From: CAIPVR01 sp049316905
GTDB taxonomy: Bacteria > Actinomycetota > Acidimicrobiia > Acidimicrobiales > Microtrichaceae
Direction of reading: 5' to 3'
DNA length: 12,252 nt
Assembly (NCBI GenBank): GCA_049316905.1
Contig: JBMOJH010000103.1
Coordinates: 1 to 12,252 of the forward strand
The notes beneath the pieces were generated by a model. That model was not told the origin of the DNA. It saw only the letters and a list, made by a program, of their open reading frames with translations, and ran no database searches. Below, piece by piece: positions 1-7,054 of the stretch (position 1 is the stretch's first letter; every line of letters starts with the position of its first letter). A program made the position numbers and the translations under genes.

Positions 1-860
1 GGAACGACCATGGTGCCCACGCCGGCGTCGGTGAACAGCTCGAGCAGCAGCACGTGCGGCAGGCGCCCGTCGACGAGGTGGACCGAGCCGACCCCGTCGC
101 GCACCGCGGCGGCGCACCCCGCCATCTTGGGGACCATGCCGCCCGAGATCGTCCCGTCGGACACCATCCCGGCGATGCGGTCGGCGTCCACCCGGGTGAT
201 CAGCGATCCGGGATCGTCCACGTCCGCGAGCAGCCCGGGCACGTCGGTGAGGAAGATGAGCTTCTCGGCCCCGAGCTCTCGGGCCACGGCGGTGGCTGCG
301 TCATCCGCGTTGATGTTGTAGGTCTGGCCGTCGGCGTCCACCCCGATGGTGGCGATCACCGGGATCAGGTCCATCGAGAGGGTGCGGCGGATCAGCTCGG
401 GGTTCACCTTGGTCACCGCGCCCACGTAGCCGAGTTCGGGGTCGTGCGCCTCGGCCTCGAGGAGCTGGGCGTCGGTGCCGGCAAGGCCCAGCGCCAGCGG
501 GCCGAAGGCGTTGAGGGCCGTGACGATGTCGGCGTTGACCTTGCCCATCAGCACCATCTGGGCCACCTCGAGCGTCTCCGCGTCGGTGACCCGGCGGCCG
601 TCGACGAACTCCGACTCCTTGCCGAGCCTGGCGAGCCAGTCACCGATCTGCGGACCGCCGCCGTGGACCACCACGGGCCGCATGCCGACCCGGTGCATCA
701 GCACCACGTCCTTCGCGAAGTCCGCGAAGAGGTCCGGGTGCGTCATGGCGTTCCCGCCGAACTTCACCACCACCACCGAGCCGCGGAAGCGCTCGATGTA
801 CGGCAGGGCCTGCAGGAGGACGTCGACCGCGAGGTCCGGGGCGTGGGGTGTGTCGCTCAC
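1..860 (-). CDS. argB: Acetylglutamate kinase, 3' end cut by window edge
   Basis: The enzyme phosphorylates N-acetyl-L-glutamate with ATP, the second step of arginine synthesis, in the cytoplasm. The 286 visible residues show KFGGNAM (33-39), the glycine-rich HGGGPQIG (66-73), FVDGRRVT (85-92), NINADDAA (183-190) and GGMVPK (240-245), all typical of the amino-acid kinase fold of ArgB. The sequence reaches GVGTMVV, so I expect only about ten residues to be missing. About 30 residues precede KFGG (DLAVDVLLQALPYIERFRGS at 9-28). Arginine-inhibited acetylglutamate kinases have such an N-terminal helix and the E. coli enzyme lacks it, so I infer feedback inhibition by arginine. The GTG start at 858-860 overlaps the argC stop (GTGA), implying translational coupling. 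The family call is secure; the allosteric behaviour is inference. Confidence 0.96.
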   Translation of the reverse strand, partial: MSDTPHAPDLAVDVLLQALPYIERFRGSVVVVKFGGNAMTHPDLFADFAKDVVLMHRVGMRPVVVHGGGPQIGDWLARLGKESEFVDGRRVTDAETLEVAQMVLMGKVNADIVTALNAFGPLALGLAGTDAQLLEAEAHDPELGYVGAVTKVNPELIRRTLSMDLIPVIATIGVDADGQTYNINADDAATAVARELGAEKLIFLTDVPGLLADVDDPGSLITRVDADRIAGMVSDGTISGGMVPKMAGCAAAVRDGVGSVHLVDGRLPHVLLLELFTDAGVGTMVV

Positions 861-1876
861 GGCGTGGTCCCCACCAGCGGGAGGCCGCTCACCTCGGGCA
901 GGCCGACCGCCAGGTTCATGCACTGCACCGCCGCTCCGGAGGCGCCCTTGCCCAGGTTGTCGATGGCCGCGATGGCGAGCACCGTACCGGTCCGGTCGTC
1001 GAAACGGGCGGTGACGTGGGCGGTGTTGGAGCCCAGCGTGGCCTTGGTGGACGGCGAGCCGTCGGTGACGACCACGAACGGCTCGTCCGCGTAGGCGGCC
1101 CGCAGCGCGTCGAGGACCCGGGCGGTGCTGAGGTCGTCCACCGCGGGCCGGGCGTAGCACGTGGCCAGGATCCCCCGACTCATCGGCACCAGGTGCGGCG
1201 TGAAGAGAACCGACGCACCGAGGTTCATCTCCATCTCGGAGGTGTGGCGGTGGTCCAGCAGCCCGTACGCGGTGACGTCGGAGTCGGCCGCACAGAAGGT
1301 GGTGTTCGGCTTGGGCGGCCGACCCGCGCCCGAGAGGCCCGACACGGCGTCGACGATCACGCCCTCGCGGGCCACGAGCCCGGCGCGCACCAGCGGCAGC
1401 AACGCGAGGGTGGCGGCTGTCGGGTAGCACCCGGGCACCGCCACGGCGGACGCGCCGCGCAGCGGTTCGCGGGCGAGCTCCGGCAGGCCGTACGCGAAGC
1501 GGTCGAGCAACTCCGGCGCGGTGTGCGCGCTGCCGTACCAGCGCTCGTAGACGGCGGGATCGGGGAGCCGGAAGTCCGCCCCGAGGTCGAGCACCACCCC
1601 GACGCGGCCCAGCAGGTCGGGCACCACGCCCTGGCTGGCGCCGTGCGGCAGGCCGAGGAACACCGCGTCCACGCCGTCGAGCAGGGCCGGGTCCCACGGG
1701 CGGTAGACGAGGTCCGGATAGGCCGCGGCGAGGCCCGGGTACAGGTCCCGCACCGGGGTGCCGGCCTGCGTGTCGCCCGTGGCGAACCGGACGCGCGCCT
1801 CGGGGTGCGCGGCGAGCAGACGCAGCAGCTCGGCCCCCGTGTAGCCCGAGGCCCCGATGATCCCGATGTCGACCAT
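857..1876 (-). CDS. argC: N-acetyl-gamma-glutamyl-phosphate reductase
   Basis: ArgC reduces N-acetylglutamyl phosphate with NADPH to N-acetylglutamate semialdehyde, the third step of arginine synthesis. The 339-residue protein has the usual family length. It starts with the Rossmann motif GIIGASGYTGAELLRLL (5-21). The catalytic cysteine is Cys150 in VPGCYPTA, and the active-site histidine region is HRHTSEMEMNLG (209-220, likely His211). DNLGKGASGAAVQ (306-318) is the conserved C-terminal segment. ATG at 1874-1876 is the only start that keeps the whole Rossmann strand. TAGGGT lies six bases upstream of it, fitting a leaderless mRNA, and an ARG-box-like repeat lies behind that. The stop overlaps the argB GTG, leaving no room for argJ, which usually sits here in actinobacteria. 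Confidence 0.97.
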   Translation of the reverse strand: MVDIGIIGASGYTGAELLRLLAAHPEARVRFATGDTQAGTPVRDLYPGLAAAYPDLVYRPWDPALLDGVDAVFLGLPHGASQGVVPDLLGRVGVVLDLGADFRLPDPAVYERWYGSAHTAPELLDRFAYGLPELAREPLRGASAVAVPGCYPTAATLALLPLVRAGLVAREGVIVDAVSGLSGAGRPPKPNTTFCAADSDVTAYGLLDHRHTSEMEMNLGASVLFTPHLVPMSRGILATCYARPAVDDLSTARVLDALRAAYADEPFVVVTDGSPSTKATLGSNTAHVTARFDDRTGTVLAIAAIDNLGKGASGAAVQCMNLAVGLPEVSGLPLVGTTP

Positions 1877-1882
1877 CCGCTC

Positions 1883-1926
1883 ACCCTAGCGCAGACTCAT
1901 GCATGTCGCTGCATACTCTTGCGCAT
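1883..1926 (-). promoter_or_regulatory. Candidate argC promoter with ARG-box-like repeats
   Basis: On the minus strand TAGGGT (1888-1883) fits the TANNNT -10 pattern. It lies six bases before the argC ATG, as in leaderless actinobacterial transcripts. No convincing -35 is visible. Just upstream is the inverted repeat ATGCA (1899-1903) / TGCAT (1910-1914) with a six-base spacer. TGCAT also occurs at 1900-1904 and a related TGCGCAT at 1920-1926, so the words recur every 10 bp on one face of the helix. ArgR operators of the bacterial arginine genes are built from similar TGCAT-type half sites. That ArgR binds here is inference from position and word shape. Confidence 0.5.
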
Positions 1927-1951
1927 CAGTCCTGGAACAGGCCCGGGACCA

Positions 1952-1967
1952 GGCCCGCGTGCGGGCC
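1952..1967 (-). terminator. GC-rich hairpin after pheT, possible terminator
   Basis: Eleven bases past the pheT stop, GGCCCGC and GCGGGCC form a perfect seven-pair stem with a two-base gap (or six pairs with a four-base loop). There is no T-run after it, so it is not a classical intrinsic terminator. High-GC actinobacteria often end transcripts at hairpins lacking the T-run. It would separate pheT from the independently controlled argC. Confidence 0.4.
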
Positions 1968-1977
1968 GGGACGGCGG

Positions 1978-4371
1978 TCAGGCCCGGAGCTCGGCCCCGT
2001 GGGTGGCCGTGACCTCGTCGATCACGGCGGCCCGCACCTCGGCCACCTCCGCGTCGGTCAGCGTCCGGTCGTCGGCCTGGAACCGCAGGCGGAACGCCAG
2101 ACTCCGGCGGCCCTCACCGAGTGCCTCCGAACGGAAGACGTCGAAGAGCTCGAGGCGGCGCAGCAGATCGCCCGCGGTCGACAGGATCGTCGCCCGCACC
2201 GCGGCGGCCGGCACGAGGTCACCGACCACGAACGCGAGGTCGATGTCGGTGGACGGGAACCGGCTCACCGAGCGGGCCCGCACCACGCGTGCCGGGAGCG
2301 CGAGCAGCTGCGAGAGCTCGAGCTGCAGCCACGCGACCCGCTCGTCGATCCCCCACGCCGCGAGGACGTCGGGATGCACCTCGCCGACCTGCCCGGCGTC
2401 GGAGCCGGCCAGCTCGATGACGGCCGAGCGACCGGGGTGCAGGCCGGGCAGCACCTCGGGCCGCAGGGCGAGTGGGCCGACGCCGGCGATCGCCACGACC
2501 TGGTCCAGCAGCTCCACCGCCGCGGGGGCCTCGCGGCCGGCGAGCACCACGCCGAGCTGTTCCCGTTCGCCGTCGAGCACCCGGCCCGCCGCGGCGGAGG
2601 CCGCCACGTCGACCACGACGCCGGCGCCCGCCTCGAAGACGCGGCCGAGCTCGTAGAGGCCCACGCCGGGGTTCCGGTGGTTGACGTTGTGCACCACCGC
2701 GCCGAGCAGGCCGGGCAGGAGCGAGGTGCGCAGGACCGACTCCTCGGTCGCGAGCGGGTTCGCCAGGACCAGGCCGGTGGCCGGGAGGCCGCAGCGTTCG
2801 AGGTCGCCCGGAGCGAGGAACGGCATCGGCATGGCCTCGTCGAGGCCGGCGGCCAGCAGGGCGCGACGCACGGCACGCCGTCCTCGCTGCTCGGCGGTCA
2901 GGCGCCCGACGTGCGGGCTCGTCGGAACCGTCCGGCCCAGACGGGAGAGGCCGTGGAGGCGGCTCACCTCCTCGACCACGTCGATCTCGCCGGTGGCGTC
3001 GGGCCGGAAGGTCGGGATCGTGACCGTCAGGTCATCGGGGCCGTCGGGAACCGACCGGAACCCGATCGGCTCGAGCAGCGACGCGATGTCGTCGCGCGAC
3101 AGGTCGGTGCCGAGCACCGCGTTCACGCGGGAGGTGCGAACCGCGACGCTGACGGAGTGTGGCCGATCACCCTCCACGTCGATGACGCCCGGACGGAGCT
3201 GCGTGCCGGCCACCGCGCCGAGCACCTCGGCGAAGCGGGCCGCCGCCAGGGGCGGAAGCTCGGGGTCGGTCCCACGCTTGAAGCGCAGGGAGGCCTCGGA
3301 GTGGAGGTTGTGCGCGGCCGACGTGAGCGCCACCGACATGGGGTCCCACCAGGCGAGCTCGAGGAGCACCTCGGAGGTCGTCTCGGAGATCTCCGTGGAG
3401 GCACCGCCCATCACCCCGGCGAGGCCCACCGCGCGGTCGTCACCGTCCGCGATCACCCCGTCGGTCGGGCGGAGCTCCCGCTCCACACCGTCGAGGGTGA
3501 CGAGGCACTCCCCCTCGTTCGCCCGGCGCACCCGGAGCCGGCCACCGGCGACGAGCGCGAGGTCGTAGGTGTGGTTCGGCTGACCGAGCTCGAGCATCAC
3601 GTAGTTGGACACGTCGACCACGTTGTTGATCGGCCGCATGCCCGCGGCGAGCAGCCGCTGCGCGAGCCACCACGGCGACGGACCGACCCGCACGCCCGAG
3701 AGGACACGGGCCACGAAGCGCCCGCACAGCACCGGGTCGAGCACGTCGACGGCCATGGCGGTCAATGCGTCGGCGCCCGCCACCGCCGGTGCGGGCTCGG
3801 GGATCTCGAACGGCACGCCCTGGCGCGCCGCGAGGTCGCGTGCCACGCCGGCCACCGACAGCGCGTCGGGCCGGTTGGGCAGCACGTCGAGGTCGAACGC
3901 CGTGTCGGCCACCAGGCCGAGGGCCTCCTCGAGCGGCGTCCCGGGCGAGAGGTCCCCGGGCAGGATGAGGATGCCGCCATGGTCGTCGCCGAGGCGGAGC
4001 TCCCGCGAGGAGCAGAGCATCCCGTTGCTCATCTCGCCGCGCATCCGACGGGCCGCGATCTCCATGCCGTCCGGCATGGTGGTGCCGACCGTGGCCAGCG
4101 CCACCAGGTCGCCGGCGGCCATGTTCGAGGCCCCGCACGCGATCTGCAGGGCCTCGCCGTCGCCCGCGTCCACGTCCACCAGGCGAATGCGGTCCGCGTC
4201 GGGATGTGCCCGCACCTCGAGCACTCGTGCCACCACCACGCCGGGCACGGGCCCGCCGAGGTCCCAGCGCTCCTCCACCGCGAGGCCGAGGTCGTCGAGG
4301 AGCGCGGCCACCTCCTCCGCGTCGCCGCGGAGGGGGGCGAACTCCCTCAACCAGTTGAGCGTCACCCGCAC
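1978..4371 (-). CDS. pheT: Phenylalanyl-tRNA synthetase beta subunit
   Basis: The beta subunit pairs with PheS in the heterotetramer that charges tRNA-Phe. It carries tRNA-binding and editing functions. The 797-residue length matches bacterial PheT. In order I see the N-terminal MRVTLNWLREFAP, an EMAP/OB-type tRNA-binding domain (about 43-150, with HPDADRIRLV and CSSREL), the B3/B4 editing region containing SEASLRFKRGTDPE (about 357-370), a B5-like region with EIDVVEEVSRLHG, and a C-terminal anticodon-binding domain beginning SRFPSTDIDLAF (about 704-797). I chose GTG at 4369-4371 because GAAGGGA lies eight bases upstream. A second in-frame GTG two codons later (4363-4365) is the alternative. 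The longer open frame reaching 4968 overlaps pheS and is not coding. The gene follows pheS by 49 bp and is presumably cotranscribed with it. Confidence 0.97.
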   Translation of the reverse strand: MRVTLNWLREFAPLRGDAEEVAALLDDLGLAVEERWDLGGPVPGVVVARVLEVRAHPDADRIRLVDVDAGDGEALQIACGASNMAAGDLVALATVGTTMPDGMEIAARRMRGEMSNGMLCSSRELRLGDDHGGILILPGDLSPGTPLEEALGLVADTAFDLDVLPNRPDALSVAGVARDLAARQGVPFEIPEPAPAVAGADALTAMAVDVLDPVLCGRFVARVLSGVRVGPSPWWLAQRLLAAGMRPINNVVDVSNYVMLELGQPNHTYDLALVAGGRLRVRRANEGECLVTLDGVERELRPTDGVIADGDDRAVGLAGVMGGASTEISETTSEVLLELAWWDPMSVALTSAAHNLHSEASLRFKRGTDPELPPLAAARFAEVLGAVAGTQLRPGVIDVEGDRPHSVSVAVRTSRVNAVLGTDLSRDDIASLLEPIGFRSVPDGPDDLTVTIPTFRPDATGEIDVVEEVSRLHGLSRLGRTVPTSPHVGRLTAEQRGRRAVRRALLAAGLDEAMPMPFLAPGDLERCGLPATGLVLANPLATEESVLRTSLLPGLLGAVVHNVNHRNPGVGLYELGRVFEAGAGVVVDVAASAAAGRVLDGEREQLGVVLAGREAPAAVELLDQVVAIAGVGPLALRPEVLPGLHPGRSAVIELAGSDAGQVGEVHPDVLAAWGIDERVAWLQLELSQLLALPARVVRARSVSRFPSTDIDLAFVVGDLVPAAAVRATILSTAGDLLRRLELFDVFRSEALGEGRRSLAFRLRFQADDRTLTDAEVAEVRAAVIDEVTATHGAELRA

Positions 4372-4420
4372 CGCAGGCGTCCCTTCTCGTTCGACTCGTG
4401 CCGCATGGTGGCGTCCACCC

Positions 4421-5470
4421 TCAGAACTGCTCGAGGAAGCGCACGTCGTTGGTGACGAACTCGCGCAGGTCCTCCACGTGGTGGCGGATCTTCGTGAGCC
4501 GGTCGATCCCGAACCCGAAGGCGAAGCCGGACCACTCCTCCGGGTCGAGGCCGCACGCCCGGAGCACGTTGGGGTGCACCATCCCGCAGCCGCCCACCTC
4601 GAGCCAGCTCCCGTCGGGCTGGGAGATGTCGACCTCCGCCGAGGGCTCGGTGAACGGGAAGTAGCTGGGCCGGAGGCGGCTCGTGAGCTCCCGCCCGAAG
4701 TAGGCCTTCGTGAACGTCTCGATCGTGCCGGCGAGGTCGGCCATGGTGACGTGACGGTCGATGACGAGCATCTCGATCTGGTGGAAGACGGGGAGGTGCG
4801 TCGCGTCGGCGGTATCGCGGCGGTACACCCTGCCCGGGCAGACCACGTAGATCGGGGGGCCCGAGCCCTCCTCGACGGCCCGCAGCATCGTGCGCACCTG
4901 CACCGGCGACGTGTGGGTGCGCAGGAGCAGCTGCTCGGCCCCCACCCCGTCGAACTGTCCGGCATCAAGGTAGAGGGTGTCCCACATCGACCGGGCGGGA
5001 TGTGACGGCGGGAGGTTCAGCGCCTCGAAGTTGAACCAGTCGGTCTCGACCTCGGGGCCCGAGGCGACCGTGAAGCCCATGCCCACGAAGACGTCCTCGA
5101 GCTCCTCCCAGGTGCGGGTGATCGGATGGGCGTGGCCCACGCGCGCCCGGCCCGAGGCCTCGGTGAGGTCCAGCGCCTCGGCTGCGAGGCGTTCCGCCGA
5201 AGCGGCGGCCCGGAGCTGCTCACGACGGGCGGCGGCGGCACCCTCCAGCTCCTGGCGCGCCCGGTTGAGCGCGGCGCCCACGCTGCGCCGACCGTCGTCG
5301 TCGAGGTCGCGCAGCGACGCCTTGAGGCTGCCGAGCCGGGACCTCTTCCCGAGCAGGTCGGCGTCGAGCGCGGCGAGCGCGTCGAGGTCCGGCGCGGCTG
5401 CGAGCGCGGCCGCGCCGCCGGCGACCAGCTCGTCGATCTCCGCGATCACCGCGACCGCGTCAGTGCTCAT
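4421..5470 (-). CDS. pheS: Phenylalanyl-tRNA synthetase alpha subunit
   Basis: This is the catalytic subunit of the class II enzyme that attaches phenylalanine to tRNA-Phe. Residues 1-100 form the N-terminal coiled-coil region rich in Ala, Leu and Arg. The catalytic core shows HPITRTWEELEDVFVGMGF (115-133) near motif 1, motif 2 GRVYRRDTADATHLPVFHQIE (213-233), and motif 3 GFAFGFGIDRL (315-325). EVGGCGMVHPNVL (291-303) is the signature for the amino-acid pocket. Its 349 residues are normal for the family. ATG at 5468-5470 overlaps the stop of the methyltransferase gene upstream (ATGA), suggesting coupled translation. pheT follows. Confidence 0.97.
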   Translation of the reverse strand: MSTDAVAVIAEIDELVAGGAAALAAAPDLDALAALDADLLGKRSRLGSLKASLRDLDDDGRRSVGAALNRARQELEGAAAARREQLRAAASAERLAAEALDLTEASGRARVGHAHPITRTWEELEDVFVGMGFTVASGPEVETDWFNFEALNLPPSHPARSMWDTLYLDAGQFDGVGAEQLLLRTHTSPVQVRTMLRAVEEGSGPPIYVVCPGRVYRRDTADATHLPVFHQIEMLVIDRHVTMADLAGTIETFTKAYFGRELTSRLRPSYFPFTEPSAEVDISQPDGSWLEVGGCGMVHPNVLRACGLDPEEWSGFAFGFGIDRLTKIRHHVEDLREFVTNDVRFLEQF

Positions 5471-6378
5471 GGTCGGTCATTGTGGCCCACCGGACGACCC
5501 GGACCACCACTCGGTTCCTGCGCGCCGGACGGCACCGGCGGTGCCGCCCCCGCCTCCTCCTCCCGTCGTCGCCGGGCGAGGTCGAACAGGACGACCGATC
5601 CCGCGACGCCAGCGTTGAGCGACTCCACCCGCCCCTCCATCGGGATCGACACGGTGCCCCGACAGCGGGCGAGCATCGACGGGGCGAGGCCGTGCGCCTC
5701 GCTGCCGACGAGCAACGCCACGGGGCGGTCGACCGGCACCGGCCCGCCGGCGGAGGGGCCACCGGCGAGCGCCCAGATGCCGATCCCGTGGCCGTCGAGC
5801 AAGTCGAGGAGCGCATCGGGCCCCGCACCCTCGGCCACCGGCACGCGGAACAGCGACCCCGCGGTGGCCCGTACGCACTTGGGGTTGGTCACGTCGACCG
5901 AACCAGTGGTCAGCACCACCCCGGACGCGCCGGCGGCCTCGGCGGTGCGCACGAGGGTCCCCGCGTTGCCGGGGTCCTGCAGGCCCACGAGCACCACCAC
6001 GGGTCGCAGGTCGGCCACCGCCCGCTCCACCAGCGCGTCGGGCGTCGGCAGCTCACGGCGGGCGACCGCCGCGACGGCCTGGGGCTGGACCACGTCGAGG
6101 GCCTTGGCGAGGACCCCGTCGGCAACCTCGAGCACGGCGACGCCGGCCGCGGCCGCCCTCGCGAGCAGCGCGGCGTCGGCCCCGGGCTCGGCGACCACCT
6201 CCTGCAGGGGCACCCCGGCATCGAGTGCCTCTGCGAGGAGCACCGGGCCGTCGACCACGTAGGCACCCTCGTCGGTACGCGCACTGCGACGCCGGGAGAG
6301 GCGCCGCAGTCGCTGGACGGTCGGATGTCGGAGCCCGGCCCGCTCCCGGTCGGGGCGGGCGGGCCGGTGCGTGGTCAG
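5467..6378 (-). CDS. TrmH/SpoU-family RNA 2'-O-methyltransferase (TsnR-like)
   Basis: This SPOUT-fold enzyme transfers a methyl group from S-adenosylmethionine to a ribose 2'-OH in RNA, probably rRNA given the ribosomal neighbours. The three SpoU motifs are present: LVGLQDPGNAGTLVRTAEA (130-148), ALLVGSEAHGLAP (221-233) and VSIPMEGRVESLNAGVAGSV (243-262). The N-terminal RHPTVQRLRRLSRRR...YVVDGPVLLAEAL (17-52) resembles the substrate-binding region of the family. A hydrophilic tail of about 30 residues follows motif 3. The start is unclear. Homologous sequence extends upstream of the first in-frame GTG (6256-6258), yet no ATG, GTG or TTG lies between that codon and the rplT stop. I give the CTG at 6376-6378 (303 residues), which overlaps the rplT TGA. 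With GTG the protein would have 263 residues. The gene holds the position of tsnR (Rv1644) in Mycobacterium. The exact target base is unknown. Confidence 0.88.
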   Translation of the reverse strand: MTTHRPARPDRERAGLRHPTVQRLRRLSRRRSARTDEGAYVVDGPVLLAEALDAGVPLQEVVAEPGADAALLARAAAAGVAVLEVADGVLAKALDVVQPQAVAAVARRELPTPDALVERAVADLRPVVVLVGLQDPGNAGTLVRTAEAAGASGVVLTTGSVDVTNPKCVRATAGSLFRVPVAEGAGPDALLDLLDGHGIGIWALAGGPSAGGPVPVDRPVALLVGSEAHGLAPSMLARCRGTVSIPMEGRVESLNAGVAGSVVLFDLARRRREEEAGAAPPVPSGAQEPSGGPGRPVGHNDRP

Positions 6379-6761
6379 CTGCCGGCGCCGCTGGCCGCGG
6401 GGGCGGCCTCCACGGCGTCGCGGGCCACGGCCACGAGACCGCGGAAGGCCTCGGGGTCGCGCACGGCGAGGTCCGCGAGCACCTTGCGGTCCACCTCGAC
6501 CTCGGCGAGCTTCAACCCGTTGATGAACTTGTTGTAGCTCAGGCCCTCGGCCCGGCACCCGGCGTTGATGCGCTGGATCCAGAGCTTGCGCATCTCACCC
6601 TTGCGGGCCCGGCGGTCGCGGAAGGCGTACTGGCCGGCGTGCATGACGGCCTCGTTGGCCGACCGGAACGAACGGCTGCGGTTGCCGTAGTACCCCTTGG
6701 CCTTGCCGAGTACGGCCCGGCGCTTCTTCTTGGCGTGGACGCCGCGCTTGACGCGTGCCAT
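6375..6761 (-). CDS. rplT: 50S ribosomal protein L20
   Basis: L20 binds 23S rRNA early in assembly of the large subunit, and in several bacteria it also represses its own operon. The 128 residues begin MARVKRGVHAKKKRRAVLGK and contain GYYGNRSRSFRSANEAVMHA and RKLWIQRINAGCRAEGLSYN, which are unmistakable for L20. A short Ala-rich tail (AVEAAPAASGAGS) makes it about ten residues longer than the typical 115-120. AAAGGAG lies seven bases before the ATG. It follows rpmI by 37 bp and precedes the methyltransferase gene with no gap. Confidence 0.98.
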   Translation of the reverse strand: MARVKRGVHAKKKRRAVLGKAKGYYGNRSRSFRSANEAVMHAGQYAFRDRRARKGEMRKLWIQRINAGCRAEGLSYNKFINGLKLAEVEVDRKVLADLAVRDPEAFRGLVAVARDAVEAAPAASGAGS

Positions 6762-6798
6762 CGGTGCGCTCCTTTCCTGAAGCGGTCGTGGTGGAGGT

Positions 6799-6993
6799 TC
6801 AGATGCCGAGCTGGCGGCGGGCGCGGTTGCGGTCGCCGCCGGTGAGCTCCACCTCGCCGGCGAGGCGGCGGGTGCGCTTGGAGGGCTTCTTCTCCAGGAT
6901 GTGGTTGCGGTTCACCTGGCGGCGCATGATCTTGCCGGTGCCGGTGACCTTGTAGCGCTTCTTCGCGCCGGAGTGCGTCTTCATCTTCGGCAT
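6799..6993 (-). CDS. rpmI: 50S ribosomal protein L35
   Basis: L35 is a small basic protein of the large ribosomal subunit. The 64 residues start MPKMKTHSGAKKRYKVTGTG and include RNHILEKKPSKRTRRLAG, both diagnostic of L35; the length is normal. A strong ribosome binding site, GAGGAGG, precedes the ATG at 6991-6993. The space upstream, up to the infC stop, codes for two adjacent hairpins, so expression of rpmI and rplT is probably tied to RNA folding or to infC translation. Confidence 0.98.
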   Translation of the reverse strand: MPKMKTHSGAKKRYKVTGTGKIMRRQVNRNHILEKKPSKRTRRLAGEVELTGGDRNRARRQLGI

Positions 6994-7009
6994 GTCGGTT
7001 CCTCCTCTG

Positions 7010-7054
7010 GGTCCCCGTTCGTGGGGACCGGGTGACGGTCCCCTCGGGACCGTC
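7010..7054 (-). promoter_or_regulatory. Alternative-folding RNA element between infC and rpmI
   Basis: On the transcript, arm 1 GACGGTCCC (7054-7046) pairs perfectly with arm 2 GGGACCGTC (7042-7034) across a three-base loop. Arm 3 GGTCCCC (7029-7023) pairs with arm 4 GGGGACC (7016-7010) across six bases. Arm 2 with its neighbouring G (GGGGACC, 7043-7037) is also fully complementary to arm 3 with a seven-base loop, so 1:2 plus 3:4 excludes 2:3. The infC stop codon abuts arm 1, and the rpmI ribosome binding site begins about three bases after arm 4. No T-run follows, so translational control or coupling is likelier than termination. The E. coli infC-rpmI-rplT operon uses L20-bound structures in this region; a similar role here is inference. 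Confidence 0.6.

Noticed and set aside
54..2656. Plus-strand open frames opposite argB, argC and pheT
   Set aside because: They are composition-driven shadows of argB, argC and pheT, which carry all the diagnostic motifs on the minus strand.
1903..4455. Very long plus-strand open frame opposite pheT
   Set aside because: Its translation is rich in Arg, His, Gly and Glu with no recognisable domain, while the opposite strand encodes full-length PheT. Long antisense frames are usual in DNA with G/C at third positions.
4372..4968. N-terminal extension of the pheT frame into pheS
   Set aside because: It overlaps pheS in another frame and is low-complexity Arg/Ser/Pro sequence. PheT starts naturally with MRVTLNWLREF behind a ribosome site.
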